Source: Asterochloris sp. CNOR1 (taxonomy: Eukaryota > Chlorophyta > Trebouxiophyceae > Trebouxiales > Trebouxiaceae). From it: 64,000 nt of DNA. The notes under the pieces are model-generated. The model saw nothing but the letters and a program-made list of their open reading frames with translations. It searched no databases and had not been told where the DNA came from. Positions 34,126 to 47,253 of the stretch are shown one piece after another. How positions within the stretch are numbered: the stretch's first letter is position 1; every line of letters starts with the position of its first letter. Both the position numbers and the translations under genes were made by a program. The stretch spans positions 2,232,001-2,296,000 of the forward strand of contig OZ017746.1 of NCBI GenBank assembly GCA_963969365.1, written 5' to 3'.

Positions 34126-37041
34126 ATGGACAGCGTGGTGGTGCACCCCCTGGTGCTGCTCAGCGTAGTGGACCACTACAACAGAGTGGCCAAGGACACA
34201 CGGAAGCGCGTGGTGGGAGTGCTGCTGGGGGAGACGTACAAGGGGCGCACGGACATCACCAACAGCTTCGCAGGTTTGGCTGCTCTGAGCACCCCCTCTC
34301 TGGCAACAACACTGCGGCTGGATGGCAGGGGCTATTGTATGATCTCCAGCAAGTGGTTTCCCATGCTGATATTTAGCAAAAGGATGCTGCACCGCCGAGC
34401 AGACTGGCCCACAGGGGTGGTGCAGGCCTGCTGCTGTGAGCACTCAGCGCCATGTGCCTGCCCTGAAGGCACATATGCTGCTGTTGCCCTGGCTGAAGGA
34501 CAAGGTTTTCCATTGCATGACAGCCATGTGGGGCACAGGGCATCGTGGGATTCCCCAGCATGTGCAGCGGTTTGCGCCTGCAATGCAGTGCACCATGCTG
34601 CCATTGCCCGGAAGGAGTCTGGCAGCAACAGAGCCTGGCACAGGGGGCTGGAGGCGGCATCCTCTGTGCAAAGCTTGGTTTGCTGAGACCCACTCCCTGC
34701 TGTGCAGTGCCTTTTGAGGAGGATGATCGTGATCCCAGGATTTGGTTCCTGGACCACAGCTACATGGAGAGCATGTGCGCCATGTTCAAAAAGGTTAACG
34801 GTGAGCACAGCTACTGCAATTTGCTGCTGAGGCCCTGACCTTAAGTGCCAGGCAGCTGGGCCCTCCTTTAGAAGGCGCTAGCAGTCTGCCTACGTGGCTG
34901 GTGCCTGGCAGACGCTTGCTTCAGAGCGAGAATCAGGCAGCCACCTCTTATGTGCTGGTTCTGCTGTGCTGCTGTTCAGACAACAGCGCTTTCAGATTGC
35001 AGCTGGCGCCAAGCGCAGCCCTGCTCCCTAATTTTGAATGACGGCCTGTGTCTGCTGCAGCAAGGGAGCGCGTGCTGGGGTGGTACAGCACCGGCCCCCG
35101 GCTTCGAGGGAACGACCTGGACATCAATGACATGCTCGCGCGCTACTGCACCAACCCCTTGCTGGTCATCTGCGAGGTCCAGGTGCGTCAACCGCCTTCC
35201 TGCCTGCATGCGGTCTGACTGCCTTGCTGCGCAGGTGTGGATTGCCTGCTGCTCCTGGCCATCACCTGCCTCTGCGGCGTCTCCTCCCAGGCTCCTTGCA
35301 TTGAGTGCTTCATAGCGCAGCTGACAGGGCTGACCCCTGCTGCAGCCACGAGATGATGGCCTCCCCACGACAGCATACTATGCAAAGGAGCAAGTACGGG
35401 AGGTGCGCAGTGGCCCATCTGCTGGCACCATCATCACTTGGCTAGGGCTTGTCTTGTAGCGCCAGCTTCCATATAGTGCTGCCATCATGCTCTGCTGGAC
35501 CTGGGCTTGTTGAGGAGCACCGACTGTCTTGCATGCTGCCAGGACAGTGGGCTGCACATGGGCTTGTTGAGGGCGCACTGGCAGCTCTAGACCCAGCTGT
35601 TGACATGTTTGCAGGATGGCACCCAGAAGAGCCAAAAGGTGTTCACAAATGTGCCCACAGAGGTCGGAGCCACAGACGCGGAGGAGATCGGTGGGTACCA
35701 CCCGCTGTCAACATGCATGCTCTCTGTCTTGTATCTTGCTTGGATTCCTGGCTGGACATGCGCCCTACACAGCCTGCCTCTAAAGGGCTGTTCATCTTCA
35801 GCTGACCTGCATGCCTCTGCAGTGGCCTTGGTTACAGGCACTTGTGTTCCATTGATTCCTGCACATCACCAGGCTGGCCTGCACACGCACAGCCCCCATG
35901 ATTTTGGTATGCACACTCACGCCGTCTGTTTCTCGGCTGCAGGTGTAGAGCACCTGCTCCGAGATGTGAAGGACAGCACTGTGGGTACGCTGGCCACAGA
36001 GATGTCCCGCATGGTGCACGGCATTCATGGCCTCAAGTCCCGCCTCTTGGAGATCCAGCAGTACCTGCAGTATGTCATGGAGGGCAAGCTGCCCGTCAAC
36101 CATGACATCATGTACCAGCTCCAGGTGAAGAACGGCTCTGCTTGCCATCAAGCTATATATGCAGCATGTTGCCTTCAGACAACCGTCCTGTTGTGGGGTC
36201 TGCAGTCACAGGCCGCTTATGGTGCAGCTTTGTGGGGACGCTATTGGCAGCTGCTGCCCCATGCAAGCTGGCTTGTGCACACTGCTGCCTTGGCAGCAGG
36301 TATCTGCTCCTGGCACAAGCTGAAACTGCGCATAAGCTGTCCTGAGTGGACCTTTGATGTCACCAGAGCCGCTGCCCTGAACCAGCAGGATGTGCCAGCA
36401 GGATGTGCCTCTCACAAGCTGACACCAAGCCGCTGACATATTGCCTTTCCCTCACAAGCTGGCGTTTGAAAGGTCTGCTATCAGTTCTATGTGCCACCTG
36501 CTTCAGGACGTCTGCAATCTGCTGCCCAACCTGAGCGTGGACTCCCTTGTGCGCTCCTTTGCCATCAAGTCCAATGACATGATGCTGGTCGTCTACCTGT
36601 CGTCCATGATTCGTGCGGTGCTGGCGCTGCACAACTTGATAGACAACAAGGAGCAGCGTATGTGGCACGAGCAGCAGCAGAAGGAGGGGGATGGAAAGGC
36701 GTTGGAGAATGGCAAATTGGTGAGGCTGGCCTCTGCCCTCAGAGATGGGTGCGCACCGTCAATAGTGTTTGTTGGCCAGTGGGCACGACACTTACATCTT
36801 GACCTGTGTTCAAGGCTTTTGTCAAAGGGAACATGGCACTGATGAGCAAATCTAGAGCTTAAGATTATGACATGACTGAGCATCTTGCAGGTCGTTTGTC
36901 CATGACTTCTTGCATTTCAAAAACTGCCAAGCCCGTGTCTTGCAGGAGTCAGCTGCGGCCAAGGACCTAGCAAGCAGCAAAGGCTCCACTCATAAGGACA
37001 AAGCAAATGGGAAGGACCTTGGCAAAGAGTCCAAGAAATGA
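34126..37041 (+). CDS. RPN8: 26S proteasome regulatory subunit RPN8 / PSMD7
   Basis: Lid subunit of the 19S regulatory particle. It pairs with RPN11 and has an MPN domain without catalytic metal ligands. Exons: 34126-34273, 34708-34800, 35061-35182, 35346-35402, 35615-35690, 35943-36124, 36507-36719, 36946-37041. Phases close, giving 328 residues. Blocks: [144 protein letters not shown]. No HxH...SxxD JAMM motif, as expected for RPN8. The C-terminal tail is Lys-rich ([15 protein letters not shown]), matching the KEKE-like tail of the family. Start MDSVVVHPL is slightly shorter than homologues, which often have about 15 more residues. Confidence 0.97.
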
Positions 37042-37421
37042 GCATGCTTGATTCTTGTGCTGCAGATGTTAGTGTTCAGCCCTTTCACAACTGAAGCACG
37101 TGAAGCAGCATTTGGGCAGCACTTCAGGGAAGGTGATGCTATGAAATGCCAACTGTGCGTTGAGAAACATATGAGGGCGTCTCAGGTCTGAACAATTGAT
37201 TCGACTGACTGCACCATGATTCTCCCCAACGGCATTGTGTGAATCAGGTGATCACCTGTGGACTTGGCTAAGCTCACCATGGTATGTCAGGATAGCATGG
37301 CAGGTCATGGCAGGACATTTTTTGAGATAAGGGCATGTCAGGTATGAACAAGTGGGTTAATTAATGTCGCATGTGAGATGATGGTCTGAGAACTGGTTTA
37401 GTTAGCCTGGGTGTTGACAGC
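37042..37421. other. Intergenic region, RPN8 3' flank and PFP promoter
   Basis: 380 bp, AT-richer than the genes. It includes short repeated CATGGCAGGTCATGGCAGG-like sequence near 37298. No gene seen. Confidence 0.5.
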
Positions 37422-40400
37422 ATGACCTCTTCAGATCAGGCTAATGGGGTTAACGGGGCTGCCAATGGTTCTTGCAAGAGGAAGAGGAGCTCAGTGATGC
37501 AGCTTCTGGCTGGTCCAGCACACTACAGCGAGCTGCAGAGGAGCCGGCTGGACCATGTTCCTCCTATGCCCAGCACCTTGCAAGGTGGGTGTCAAGCATG
37601 ACTGCCTCTAGCCGCTGTGGCAAGCAGACTGGGCACTCGTGCCTGTACAGCAGCAAGTGCTGTGCAGCAGCATCCATGGGTTTGTGCCAAATCCTCTTTT
37701 GTCGCAGGCTGTATTGAAGCTGTGACAGGGGCTGAGCAGAAGGCCCTGGGGGAGGTGGACAAGCTTAGAGCTCTGTTCCCCAACACCTTTGGGCAACCTT
37801 CTGTGCAATTACAGGCTGCCCAGCATCAGCATGGCAGCGCTCAAGGCCGTGCCCTCAAGGTGGCCATTGTGCTGTCAGGCGGGCAGGCGCCTGGTGAGCA
37901 GCTCCTGCCATTGACTTGGGTGCTTTTCTGTGCCAGCAGCTCTGCTGCTTCACAGCACACCAGACGGTCAGCCCTGGTGCATCTCTGCACACCTCACCAT
38001 GTCCTGTCCATGCCTGTTACAGTGTCAAGGCGGCCACCTGGCATGCTGCCTGACACTCGCCGTATCCTTGTGGCCGACGAAAATTGTGACAGGCCTCAAG
38101 AAGATTCCCGCATCTGGCAGCTTTGCATGAGTCTACAAGTCTCATCATCAACCTGCTGCAGGTGGGCACAATGTGATCACAGGGCTGCTGGACCACCTGC
38201 AGCAGCACAACCCTGGCAGCACCCTGTACGGCATTCAGGGCGGCCCCAAGGGCATCATGGATGGCATCTACAAAATATTGGGCCCCGAGGAAGTCGCCCC
38301 CTTCCGCAACCAGGTTAGGCATCAGCTTGCTCACATACAGCAGGTCAGGGCTGCAGCTACTGGTTTCAAGCTGGGCCAGGAACATTGCCCCTTTGCACCA
38401 GGTGCCCAGCAGCTTGAAGAGGCGGATGCTGACTTCTAGCTGGCCTGCCAGCAGTTTGGACACAGGCTGCGCATGATGCCACTAAGCTAGCCAGAATCAG
38501 CAGCCATCTGAGTCCTGCCTGTCCACATGGTTTGCTCTTGCTTGTGAGCTGTCGCTTGCCATCTGTGCAGGGCGGTTTCCACATGATAGGCAGTGGGCGC
38601 GACAAGATCGAGACCCCTGAGCAGCTGAAGAAAGCAGCTGATACGGTGCGGCGGCTGGAGCTTGACGGCCTGGTCGTTTGTGGCGGCGATGACTCGAACA
38701 CCAACGCTGCGGTGCTGGCAGAGTATTTCCTGGTTCAAGGTGCTCCTCAATTAGTACTTGAGAAGGTTCCGCTTGTTCTGGGGCAGGCCTCCTTCAGGAT
38801 CGCACCTTCCAACCCCATGCCTCAAGCTCATCAACCAGATCCTGTGTATGGGATAAGCCTGTGAAATTGCATGACCTTTGGGCTGAAGTGATTGCATGCT
38901 GCTTTTGAGGGCGACACGCTGGTATGGGTCTCACACGGCCGCCTTACATCACTGCAGGGTTGAAGACCAGCGTCATTGGCGTGCCCAAGACCATTGATGG
39001 CGACCTGAAGAGCCTCCAGGTGGCAACATCTTTTGGTTTTGACACAGCATGCAAGGTTTATGCCGAGATGATCGGCAACATCGCAACAGGTGAGGCACAG
39101 GCTGCCCAGTGCTTGTCCGGCAAGCCCTGATGATGGTGCTGTCAGGGCAGGCTGTATCCATTTGTAACAGTTATCAAGACCCCTATCTGGAGGAAAGCAT
39201 GAGCAGACATGAAGCTCTATGCTAGTTGCTGAGTAGACGCTGCTCTGTTTTGAGAGTAAGCTGTCTGCATTTGGCTGCTGCCCAGCGAAAGCCATCCTTG
39301 ATAAATGTTGTGATGTGCTGTGCCGCGGATGTCCTGCCAGTCCCGCCTGTCCACAGCCTCCCTGCACCTGACCAGAGGCAATCCTGTTGCGCTGCAGATG
39401 CTGTCTCGGCAAAGAAGTACTACCACTTCATCCGCGTGATGGGCCGGGCTGCCAGCCACATCGCGCTGGAGTGCGCCCTGCAGACGCGCCCCCAGACCGC
39501 CTTCATCTCTGAGGAAGTGGCTGCAAAGAAGCTGGGCCTGGTAGACATCACTAATCAGGTGGACACTGGCATAGCTAGGGCTCAGGCAGCTGTCTGGGGC
39601 CACAAAGGGGTGCAGCGCATGCCTGTAACCCAGCAACCCCTGCAGCGAGCTTAGCAAACAGCACCGCGCGCAATCATATGTCGGATGCTGGGGCCGATAA
39701 ATTGACCTGCTGGGGCTGCCCAGCTCCTTTGGCTGGCGGCAAGCCGTTGCTTGAAGTGCAGCATTGTTCGTCTCTTATGGGTACCCCAGGCCAGCCCAGA
39801 GGCCACATTGCTGGACTCTGCCACCATCGGAGGCCCAAGTGATGAGGATTGCGGCTCTTCAAGTTGCCTGCTTGGCGCCATATATCGCTGCCTTAGTGTG
39901 CTGGGGGTTGACAGCTTGTGCTTACCACAGTCCTGTCCTGACGCAGGTGGCCGACATGGTTGAGCTGCGCTCCAAAAGCAGCCTCAACTATGGAATAGTT
40001 CTCATTCCTGAGGGACTGGTAGAGTTTGTGCCTGAGATGGGCATCCTCATCTCAGAGCTCAATGACTTGCTGGTTGATGATGGAGTGGCAGACCAGCAGA
40101 AGGTGGCTGCCAGGCTGTCGCCCATGTCTTGCAAGGTGAGCTCTGACGTTGAGCAAATTTGTGTTATGGAAGCTGTTCAGGCCATGCAGTCACCGTGCAA
40201 GCTTCCCAGCACTGTGTGCCTCCTCTTTACAGTTTTGCTCTGCTCACAACCTTCACAAGCGTGCCTGCATGGTGTGCAGGTGTTTGGGCTGCTTCCTGCC
40301 AGCATCCGTGACGACTTGCTGCGGGAGCGGGACCCACATGGCAATGTGCAGGTCGGTTTGGTGTGGTTGTTGGGACTCTCCAAGTAGACTTTCCTTGCTC

Positions 40401-41486
40401 TGCATTGGCTGTGTCGTTGTTGGTTGCAAGGCAGTCACTGTGGCCTCATAGCTTGCAGACTAGGCCGAGGTGTGACGTGTCTGCAGGTGGCTCGCATTGA
40501 GACTGAGAAGCTGGTACTGAAGCTTGTGGAGGAGGAGCTGGCCCGGCGGACAGCAGGGGGCAGCTTCTCAGCCAAGTTCAATGGCATCTGCCACTACTTT
40601 GGCTACGAGGGACGCTGCAGCCTGCCCAGCAACTTTGACAGCGCGTGGGTGGCCCAGCTCCATTCCGCTGCGTCTGTGCTGCAGCAGCTGCTGCCTGCTG
40701 CTCACCTGTTGGTGACGCTGCGGGCCCTTCAAGCCTCCCCACTCAGCCCCAAATGCTTGCTGACGTGCAGTATGCTGTTGTGGACACAGGGCTTGTCCCA
40801 GGCCTGGTCTCATATATGCTGCCACATTCAAGGCAGCTGTGATGGTGCCTGCAGGTACTGTTATTCTTTGGGACGCACGGCTGCAGCGCTGATTGCGGCG
40901 GGCAAGACAGGCCTGATGGCCACTGTCAGCCAACTTGGCCGCCCTGCACAAGAGTGGACCGTGGGAGGCACCCCTCTGACCAGCTTGATGTGTCTGGAGC
41001 GCAGGAAGGGCAAGTGAGTGCGGGCCCGTGCCTTGAGGCCTACTGGTGCTGCGTCCTCGCAGGCTGGTGGCCGCGGTGGGCAGGGCAGGGGGGAATACTG
41101 GCAGTGCCTTGCTGCTGCCCTTCGACCCTGTGTCAGCCAGCTCACCTGGGCCCAAATCTTGGCTGAGAAAGACATGAGGTATAACACGCTGGCTCAGCCT
41201 GCACAATGTCGCCATGGGGGGCTCATCATCAGGATTGTCGCCTGACAGTCTGGTAATGAAGCTGGAGTGGTCCTGCAGGGACAAACCTGTCATCCGGAAG
41301 GCCCTTGTGGAGCTTGACGGACCTGCTTTCAAGGCCTTTGCTGCTGAGAGGGAGGAGTGGAGTAGAGTTGACTGTTACAGAAGCCCTGGCCCCATACAGT
41401 TTAGCAGCGCCTGCAAGACCGCAAACATGGCCAACATCACACTGGCGCTTGAAACAAACGACGGTGAGAGGGTGTACGTGGCCTGA
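37422..41486 (+). CDS. Pyrophosphate-fructose 6-phosphate 1-phosphotransferase, beta (catalytic) subunit
   Basis: Cytosolic enzyme interconverting fructose-6-P and fructose-1,6-bisP with PPi. Exons: 37422-37584, 37708-37893, 38162-38313, 38571-38739, 38958-39089, 39398-39558, 39947-40135, 40280-40351, 40487-40644, 40855-41013, 41279-41486. All phases close, giving 582 residues, the plant PFP-beta size. Diagnostic motifs: [47 protein letters not shown] (GGDD rather than the GGDG of ATP enzymes, marking PPi use), [81 protein letters not shown] near the end. The N-terminus after a basic Ser/Lys tract reads [18 protein letters not shown], as in PFP-beta. The regulatory alpha subunit is not in this window. 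Confidence 0.97.
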
Positions 41487-41948
41487 GATCAGCCATACAG
41501 TTCGTGAGAAGCTGTACCCACTTGAGATCATTGTATGTGAGTTGACACATTTTTTTGGTCATTGTTTCTGCCCTGCTTTTTGCTGCATTATAGTCGTGAG
41601 CTTCCTGTTGAACATGCGAGAGTCTGCTGTGAATGATGTTAGATTTGAGATGATTGTGACCTTACTCAGATATGGAGGATGAATGAAGTGACCAGTGCAA
41701 TTGCCTCTCTTGGATGAACAGGAGACCCAGTTGACCACCACATGGCGACTGCATGGCATGCCTTAGATGACCAGGAACTCCACTGTTGTGAACATGGACG
41801 GCAACACCAAGGTCCCGATATTGGCATGCTGTGGATTCGTGATGAATTTGACCTAGCTCTCTGGCTTTCAAGCTGCCAGCTCAGACGGTGCCAGGCCATG
41901 GGCACTCATGATCTGGGCTGTTGCTGACAGCTTGCTGCATGAGACCCT
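41487..41948. other. Intergenic region, PFP 3' flank and RCC1-gene promoter
   Basis: 462 bp; T-rich just after the PFP stop (TTTTTTTGG near 41551). No supported coding exon. Confidence 0.5.
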
Positions 41949-44260
41949 ATGCTGCTGGCCAAGGTGCACAGATGCTCACCTTATAGACTTGTCAGGCCCC
42001 TGCACAATGCAGTGCTGAGCTTTGGGGACGGCAGCCAGGTGGGGACGCCAGCACTACCGATGTCATGCATTCGGCCCGTGTCATCGCAAGTTGTTCGATG
42101 TCACTATACCTCTCTGCAGGGCGCTCTGGGAGTGGGTACAGACCTGCAGGACGCCTATGAGCCTGAGCATGCCAACTGCTTGCCACCTGATGTGACGCAG
42201 ATAGCAGCAGGTGCCCATCACAGCCTTTCAATCACTGCACAGGGTCAGCTGTGGACATGGGGGTGAGCCAAGGTGTCCTTGTGGGCGCCATGCAGACACA
42301 GCCTTTGTTGTTGCGCAGTCCAGGGCATACAGGATGGCAGCATGCCCTGCAGGAGGAACTGGGAAGGCCAGCTTGGGCACACGCCCCTGTCCCCAGGACA
42401 ACTCAGGATCGCTGCCCCCCAGGCTGCCCAAGTGGAGGCTGTTGCGCATCTGCAGGTCAGGCCACTATAACATGTGCAGCAGCCACCCTGTCCCAAGCCC
42501 TGGCACGGCTGGCTCTTGTAACAGCTAGCATGCATATCGTTGCATGTGTCTGTCGATGTAATTTGTGATGCGCTTGCTTAAGCAGCAAGTGCATGGCATT
42601 TCACAGCCTGTGGCCCTGTGTTGCCTTATGCTCGTGAGTGTGCCTGCAGGTTGTCAGTGCTGCAGCCTCGGGTGTGGCCTCCTTTGCTGCCACATCTGAT
42701 GGCACTGTGTGGGTTTGGGGGTCCAGCAAGCGCGGCCAGCTCGGCCTGGGGCCAGGGGTGACTGAGGCTCACCAGCCAAAGCGCATCCCTGACCTCGATG
42801 GCGTCAGGCAGCTGGCTGCGGGCTGGGGCCATGCGCTGGCCTTGAAAGGTGAGGGACTGGGCTGCCTCGCTGGCCTGCCTGCCTCCGCTGCATGCCCTGT
42901 GTGTGCCAGCTGTCTTGCCTGCTGTCAGACACAATCCTTACTCACAGCAAATCCCCTTGTCTTGCTGCAGAGGATGGCTCCCTCATGAGCTGGGGATACC
43001 CCCGCCACGGCAGGCTGGGACATTCATTTGCTGCATCCATTAGTGAGGTAGGTGGGACATGTGCTGCAAGCCCAGACCAAGCAGGAGACAATCAGGCTGC
43101 CGGGCTGAGCAAAGGCACAGCTGCATTGACCTGCAGGACAGTGATGATGAAGCGGTCATGGACAGGCTGGTCTGGGAGCCGCAGGCTGTCACTGCGCTGG
43201 AAGGCATCCAGATCAAGCAGGTCAGGGCAGCCTTTCTGCGTGCTACCGACTGCAGCCCTCCGCCAGCTTTGTCGTGGGCAGCACAGTCGGTTTGCTTTTT
43301 CAAGATGCAAACTGCTGCAATCCCACCTCCAGAGCACGTTGCCTGCAGAACAGGTGGCTTGCGGCGACGACCACTCCCTGGCGCTGAGCACAGATGGCAG
43401 CCTGTTTGCTTTTGGGGACAACTCCCTGGGCCAACTGGGCTCCAAGCGCCCCTTGGGCACTGCCAGCAGCGACGTGCTGCGCTGGCTGGTGCGGAATGAG
43501 CACCACCAGCTGCTCAGGTGCAGAAAGGTGCGTCGCCGCCATGGGACCTCCAGGGAGTGTGACAGGCAGGGCACCACTGCCCACGTCCACCTCTGCGTGC
43601 AGGTTGCTGCAGGCCTGGGCCATAACCTGGCGGTTTCTTTGGATGGCAAAGTTCTCAGCTGGGGGTGGAATGCTGGCTCCCAGTTGGGCTTGGGGCCTGA
43701 GTTTGCCCGACAGCAGGTTGTGCACTTTCCTAGACAGGTCAGTCTGCTGCACTGTTGGGTCACTGCTTCAGCTGTGGCCACTGTGTTGCCTTCAAGGCTG
43801 AGCACCTGTCATGTCTGCAGATATACGGCCTCCCAGAGAACCCAGACGCCATCCCTGCTGCTGGCAGAGTGCACAGCGTGCTGCTCACAGATGAGCCCAC
43901 AAGCGCTGACACCCAGGACATGTCTCGCCGCCTCACACAAGGTCAGTGCTTGCCTCCCCCTGGGCTGCCAGCCTGGCTGATCATCTGGAGCAATGACTGA
44001 CCACAGCACCTGTGTGTGTCTGCAGCATATGCATGGGGTTCTGGCCTCAATGGCAGGCTTGGCCTTGGCTACCAGCAAGGCGCAGACTTCCCAGGTGGGC
44101 CAAGCAGCAGCCACAATTGAGCATGGTGCAGATGATGACGACCATCAGCCATCAGTATCGGCTCCCTGCTGCAGAGATGATAGGCGAGCTAGATGGCGCT
44201 GAGATGCTGGCACTTGCCTGTGGGCATGATCACACCTTGACGCTGCTCAGCATGCCATGA
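41949..44260 (+). CDS. RCC1-repeat (beta-propeller) protein
   Basis: Seven-bladed RCC1-like propeller, probably a guanine-nucleotide exchange or protein-interaction factor; the partner is unknown. Exons: 41949-42038, 42120-42262, 42353-42455, 42650-42848, 42971-43047, 43137-43220, 43354-43527, 43603-43737, 43821-43941, 44026-44094, 44175-44260. Phases close, giving 426 residues. Repeats visible: LSFGDGSQGALGVG, IAAGAHHSLSITAQGQLWTW, WEGQLGH, DGTVWVWGSSKRGQLGLG, LAAGWGHALALKEDGSLMSW, HGRLGH, VACGDDHSLALSTDGSLFAF, NSLGQLG, VAAGLGHNLAVSLDGKVLSW, YAWGSGLNGRLGLGY and a final ALACGHDHTLTLL. It is a stand-alone propeller without another recognisable domain; plant UVR8 has the same fold, but its chromophore Trp cluster was not evident. 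An acidic insertion, DSDDEAVMDRLVWEP, sits in the middle. Confidence 0.92.
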
Positions 44261-44649
44261 GATCTGGCATGAATCTTCAGTAGACACGCTGTCGTGCCGG
44301 CCTGCTGCAGAGACATTCCCAGGCACTGATCAGCATGAAACCAATGTGTTCAGAATGTGCTGGTTAATGATGGAACTAACTGCTGTGGCATTGACTGAGT
44401 TGTAACAAGCAGAGTATTGGCAGCCAAGCAGCCACCTGTGCTGGACTTCACGTGTCCTTATGTACTTGCCGCCACAATTGCTTTGCATGAGCAAGACGTG
44501 ATGAGCAGTAAGACGCAAGTGGACAGCTTCAAAACAATTTGCTATGCATTTGCTTCGCTCTCGAATGTGCGTTCAAATTTACCATCCTGCTCTTGGGCTG
44601 AAAGCTGCCACGACACCCTGTGGCCCACTCACTTCCCAGACCGGCCACA
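44261..44649. other. Intergenic region, RCC1 3' flank and hydrolase promoter
   Basis: 389 bp. TGTAA at 44401-44405, the usual green-algal poly(A) signal, lies about 140 bp after the RCC1 stop and may mark its 3' end. Confidence 0.45.
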
Positions 44650-47153
44650 ATGCAAAAGGCTGGGGCCCTATTTACGGGATCACACGGAACACATGCAGCT
44701 GCACAGAGACTAGAGGCACAAGCAGCTCCCAGAAAGAGTATCTGTCCAAGTCACCCTGGAGCTAAGTTGTGCAACAGGAGCTGTCCACCTCGGCAGCAGC
44801 GTGCCATTGCTTCTGTGTGCCAGGCAGCAATCATGGAGAGTTCAGCCAGAACTGGCAGTTTGGTGGTGAGCTGCCTGTGTAACAGGAGAAGAGTTCTACT
44901 CCTGAAGCTGGTCTTGCACATATTCCAGGTCTGCAGCATTTATGAGATAGCTGTGTGCAATGTGCTGGTGGCCTGAGCTGTCTCATGGCACAGCTGCGCA
45001 CAAGTCCATGGCCATCAGCCACCTTCTGCAGGAGGCAGGCTCTGAATGCGATCGACGAGGGGATGTAAGGCTGCCCTACAAGCCAGAGGGCTGGAACTTC
45101 TGGAGGTGGCAGGGGCACAACATCCATTACATTCAAGCAGGCATGTTTCTGATATAGACCGGCCTCAAATACAATCAGAGGAGATGGGGACTTTGCTGCA
45201 TCTCACCGCCAAGCATGGCCTGCGTGTTGCACATTTCAAAGCTACATCATATAGCAAAACTGTTTTGCTGTTTGGCATCTGGTCCAAAGTGTTCGTTCAT
45301 CACCAGATGCTGTCCTGTGCTGGCTGAGTGGTACAACTATGCTAACCATCACCTTCTGCCACGCAGGTGAATCTGGCTCACCCATTCTGCTGGTGCATGG
45401 CTTTGGCGCCAGTGCCTACCACTGGCGCTACAACATCCCTGAGCTGGCAAAGCGACACCGCGTGTTTGCTGTGGACCTCCTGGGCTTTGGCTGGAGCACC
45501 AAAGCTCTAGTGGACTACCAGTATGGTGAGCAAAGCCACCCTTTGCAAGAGGGCTCCTGGTTGCCCTGGGGGCTGTGGTGGGCACAGCTGCTTTTGGGGG
45601 GGGGATGCTGCAGGCTGCTTGCTTCTGCACCGCTTGCGGCTGCTTGTTTGCGGTTTCTGGCACTTGCTTGCGGGGGTTCGTTGGCGACTCAGCCAGGGGA
45701 GATCTGTAGACTGCTCTCTGAGTCTCACATGGCTGTGTGGTGGCTGCAGGCATCTGGTCAGACCAGTTGGCAGCTTTCATCCAGGAGGTCATCGGCGAGC
45801 CAGCAGCTGTAGCTGGTAACAGCCTGGGCGGCTACAGCAGCCTGGCAGTGGCAGCACTGCACCCAGACCTGGTCAAGTGAGCATGTTGTCGGCTGCTGTG
45901 TTGCACTTGTCGATGCAGGCTTGTGAACAGCGTCCCTGCTGTCAGGCCAGCTGCGCAGAGGCCCACCTCATGTCATGGCTGGTTTGACACAGTTGTTGCA
46001 GGTCATGGCTGAGCAAGACTTGAAGTTGTGTCTGGCTGCGTGCAGGGGTGTTGTCTTGCTGAACGGCGCTGGGCGCTTTGAGGATGTGCAGACGGCGGTC
46101 ACAGCGCCACTCCAGGCCAGCCTCTCACAGCGGGAGGGAGGAGCTCTGGATGCCCTGGACTCCACCGCTCAGGCAGCTCAATCTGGGGGAGTCAGGCCCT
46201 CAGTGACCAGCCAGCCCAACGCCTCACCATCTGACGCAGCTGGCAGCCAGACGTCACTGATCCAGGCCATTCTGAGTCCCATCGCAACACTGGCGAAAAG
46301 GGTTGCCGTGTACGGCAGTTTTGTATTGACCAAGCAGCCCTCTCGTATCAAATCAGTCCTCAATCAGGTGGGAATTGCTGGCATTGACCTGCTGGCTGGC
46401 CATGCTTGATGTTTACTGTTTCCAAAGAGCTGCTGGCTAGTCATGCATGGGTTCCACCCCTGCATGTCATCAATGGGGGCCAGCATGTACCAAGATCCCC
46501 TGCATCCTCTTGCCACTCTTGTCAGCAGCACATGTTTGAGGCAGTCTGCTGCTGATGCTGTCAGCAGCACGTCCTTTTGCTTGCAGACAGAACCCAGGCG
46601 GCAGCACACGCTCACAGCATGTTTCCAGGCGGCCCCTGCCGTGGCTGCAGGTGTACAGTGTTGACCCCAGCCATGTAGACGACGAACTTGTCACAAGCAT
46701 TGTGCGCGCAGCTCAGGACCCCAATGCAGCTGAAGTGTTTTACAGGGTCATCACTGGTGGTGGCAGCAGCATCAACAGCCTTCTGGCCAAACTGGACGGG
46801 ATGCCACTGCTGCTCTGCTGGGGTGAGCCCTGCTCATGCAGCAGGCCTACATTGTGGGCTTAGCTGTGAGTGGCATCTTAGGCTGCTGAACCCATCTCTG
46901 GACTGCAATTGCTGAAGTCATTGGGGCTTATGCACCTTGCACATGACGTCCACCGCAGATCTGCGGAACTGCAGGTGAAAACGATCCTTGGATTCGCCCA
47001 GCGAGTGCAGACAGAGTGCAAAAGCTGTACCCTCAGGCTGAGCGCGTCAGCATAAATGCAGGTCACTGCCCTCATGATGAGGCCAGCAATGACACAAATG
47101 CTGCTCTGTTGAAATGGCTTGACAACCTACCAAGTGACGGCAAGCAGGCTTGA
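44650..47153 (+). CDS. Alpha/beta-hydrolase, plastid-targeted type
   Basis: Serine hydrolase of the pheophytinase/At4g36530-like group by its NFWRWQGHNIHYIQAG start block; substrate unknown. Exons: 44650-44865 (tentative), 45032-45140, 45367-45525, 45750-45876, 46046-46367, 46651-46822, 46975-47153. Phases close, giving 427 residues. Core motifs: PILLVHGFGASAYHWRYNIP (oxyanion HGFG), VFAVDLLGFGWSTK, VAGNSLGGYSS (nucleophile Ser in GNSLGG), WGENDPW (likely Asp), INAGHCPHDE (catalytic His). Exon 46046-46367 carries a roughly 60-residue Ser/Ala/Gln-rich insertion in the lid region. The first exon (MQKAGALFTGSHG...) looks like a transit peptide. An alternative start is MAISHLLQEAG at 45008. The intron after IHYIQA has a GC donor (CAG|GCATGT). 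Confidence 0.85.
45141..45366 (+). other. GC-AG intron in the alpha/beta-hydrolase gene
   Basis: The exon ends HYIQA plus G, the intron starts GCATGT, and the next exon starts after ACGCAG with GT, giving Gly-Glu-Ser-Gly. No GT donor preserves the frame. Confidence 0.7.
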
Positions 47154-47253
47154 CTCCGGCTGTGTGTGTTTCACATAAGTTTTCAACACCTCCTCTGAAC
47201 AAAGTCAATGTGTTGACAACAGCTTTGCCCAAGGCAGGTGTCCATAAATGCAA

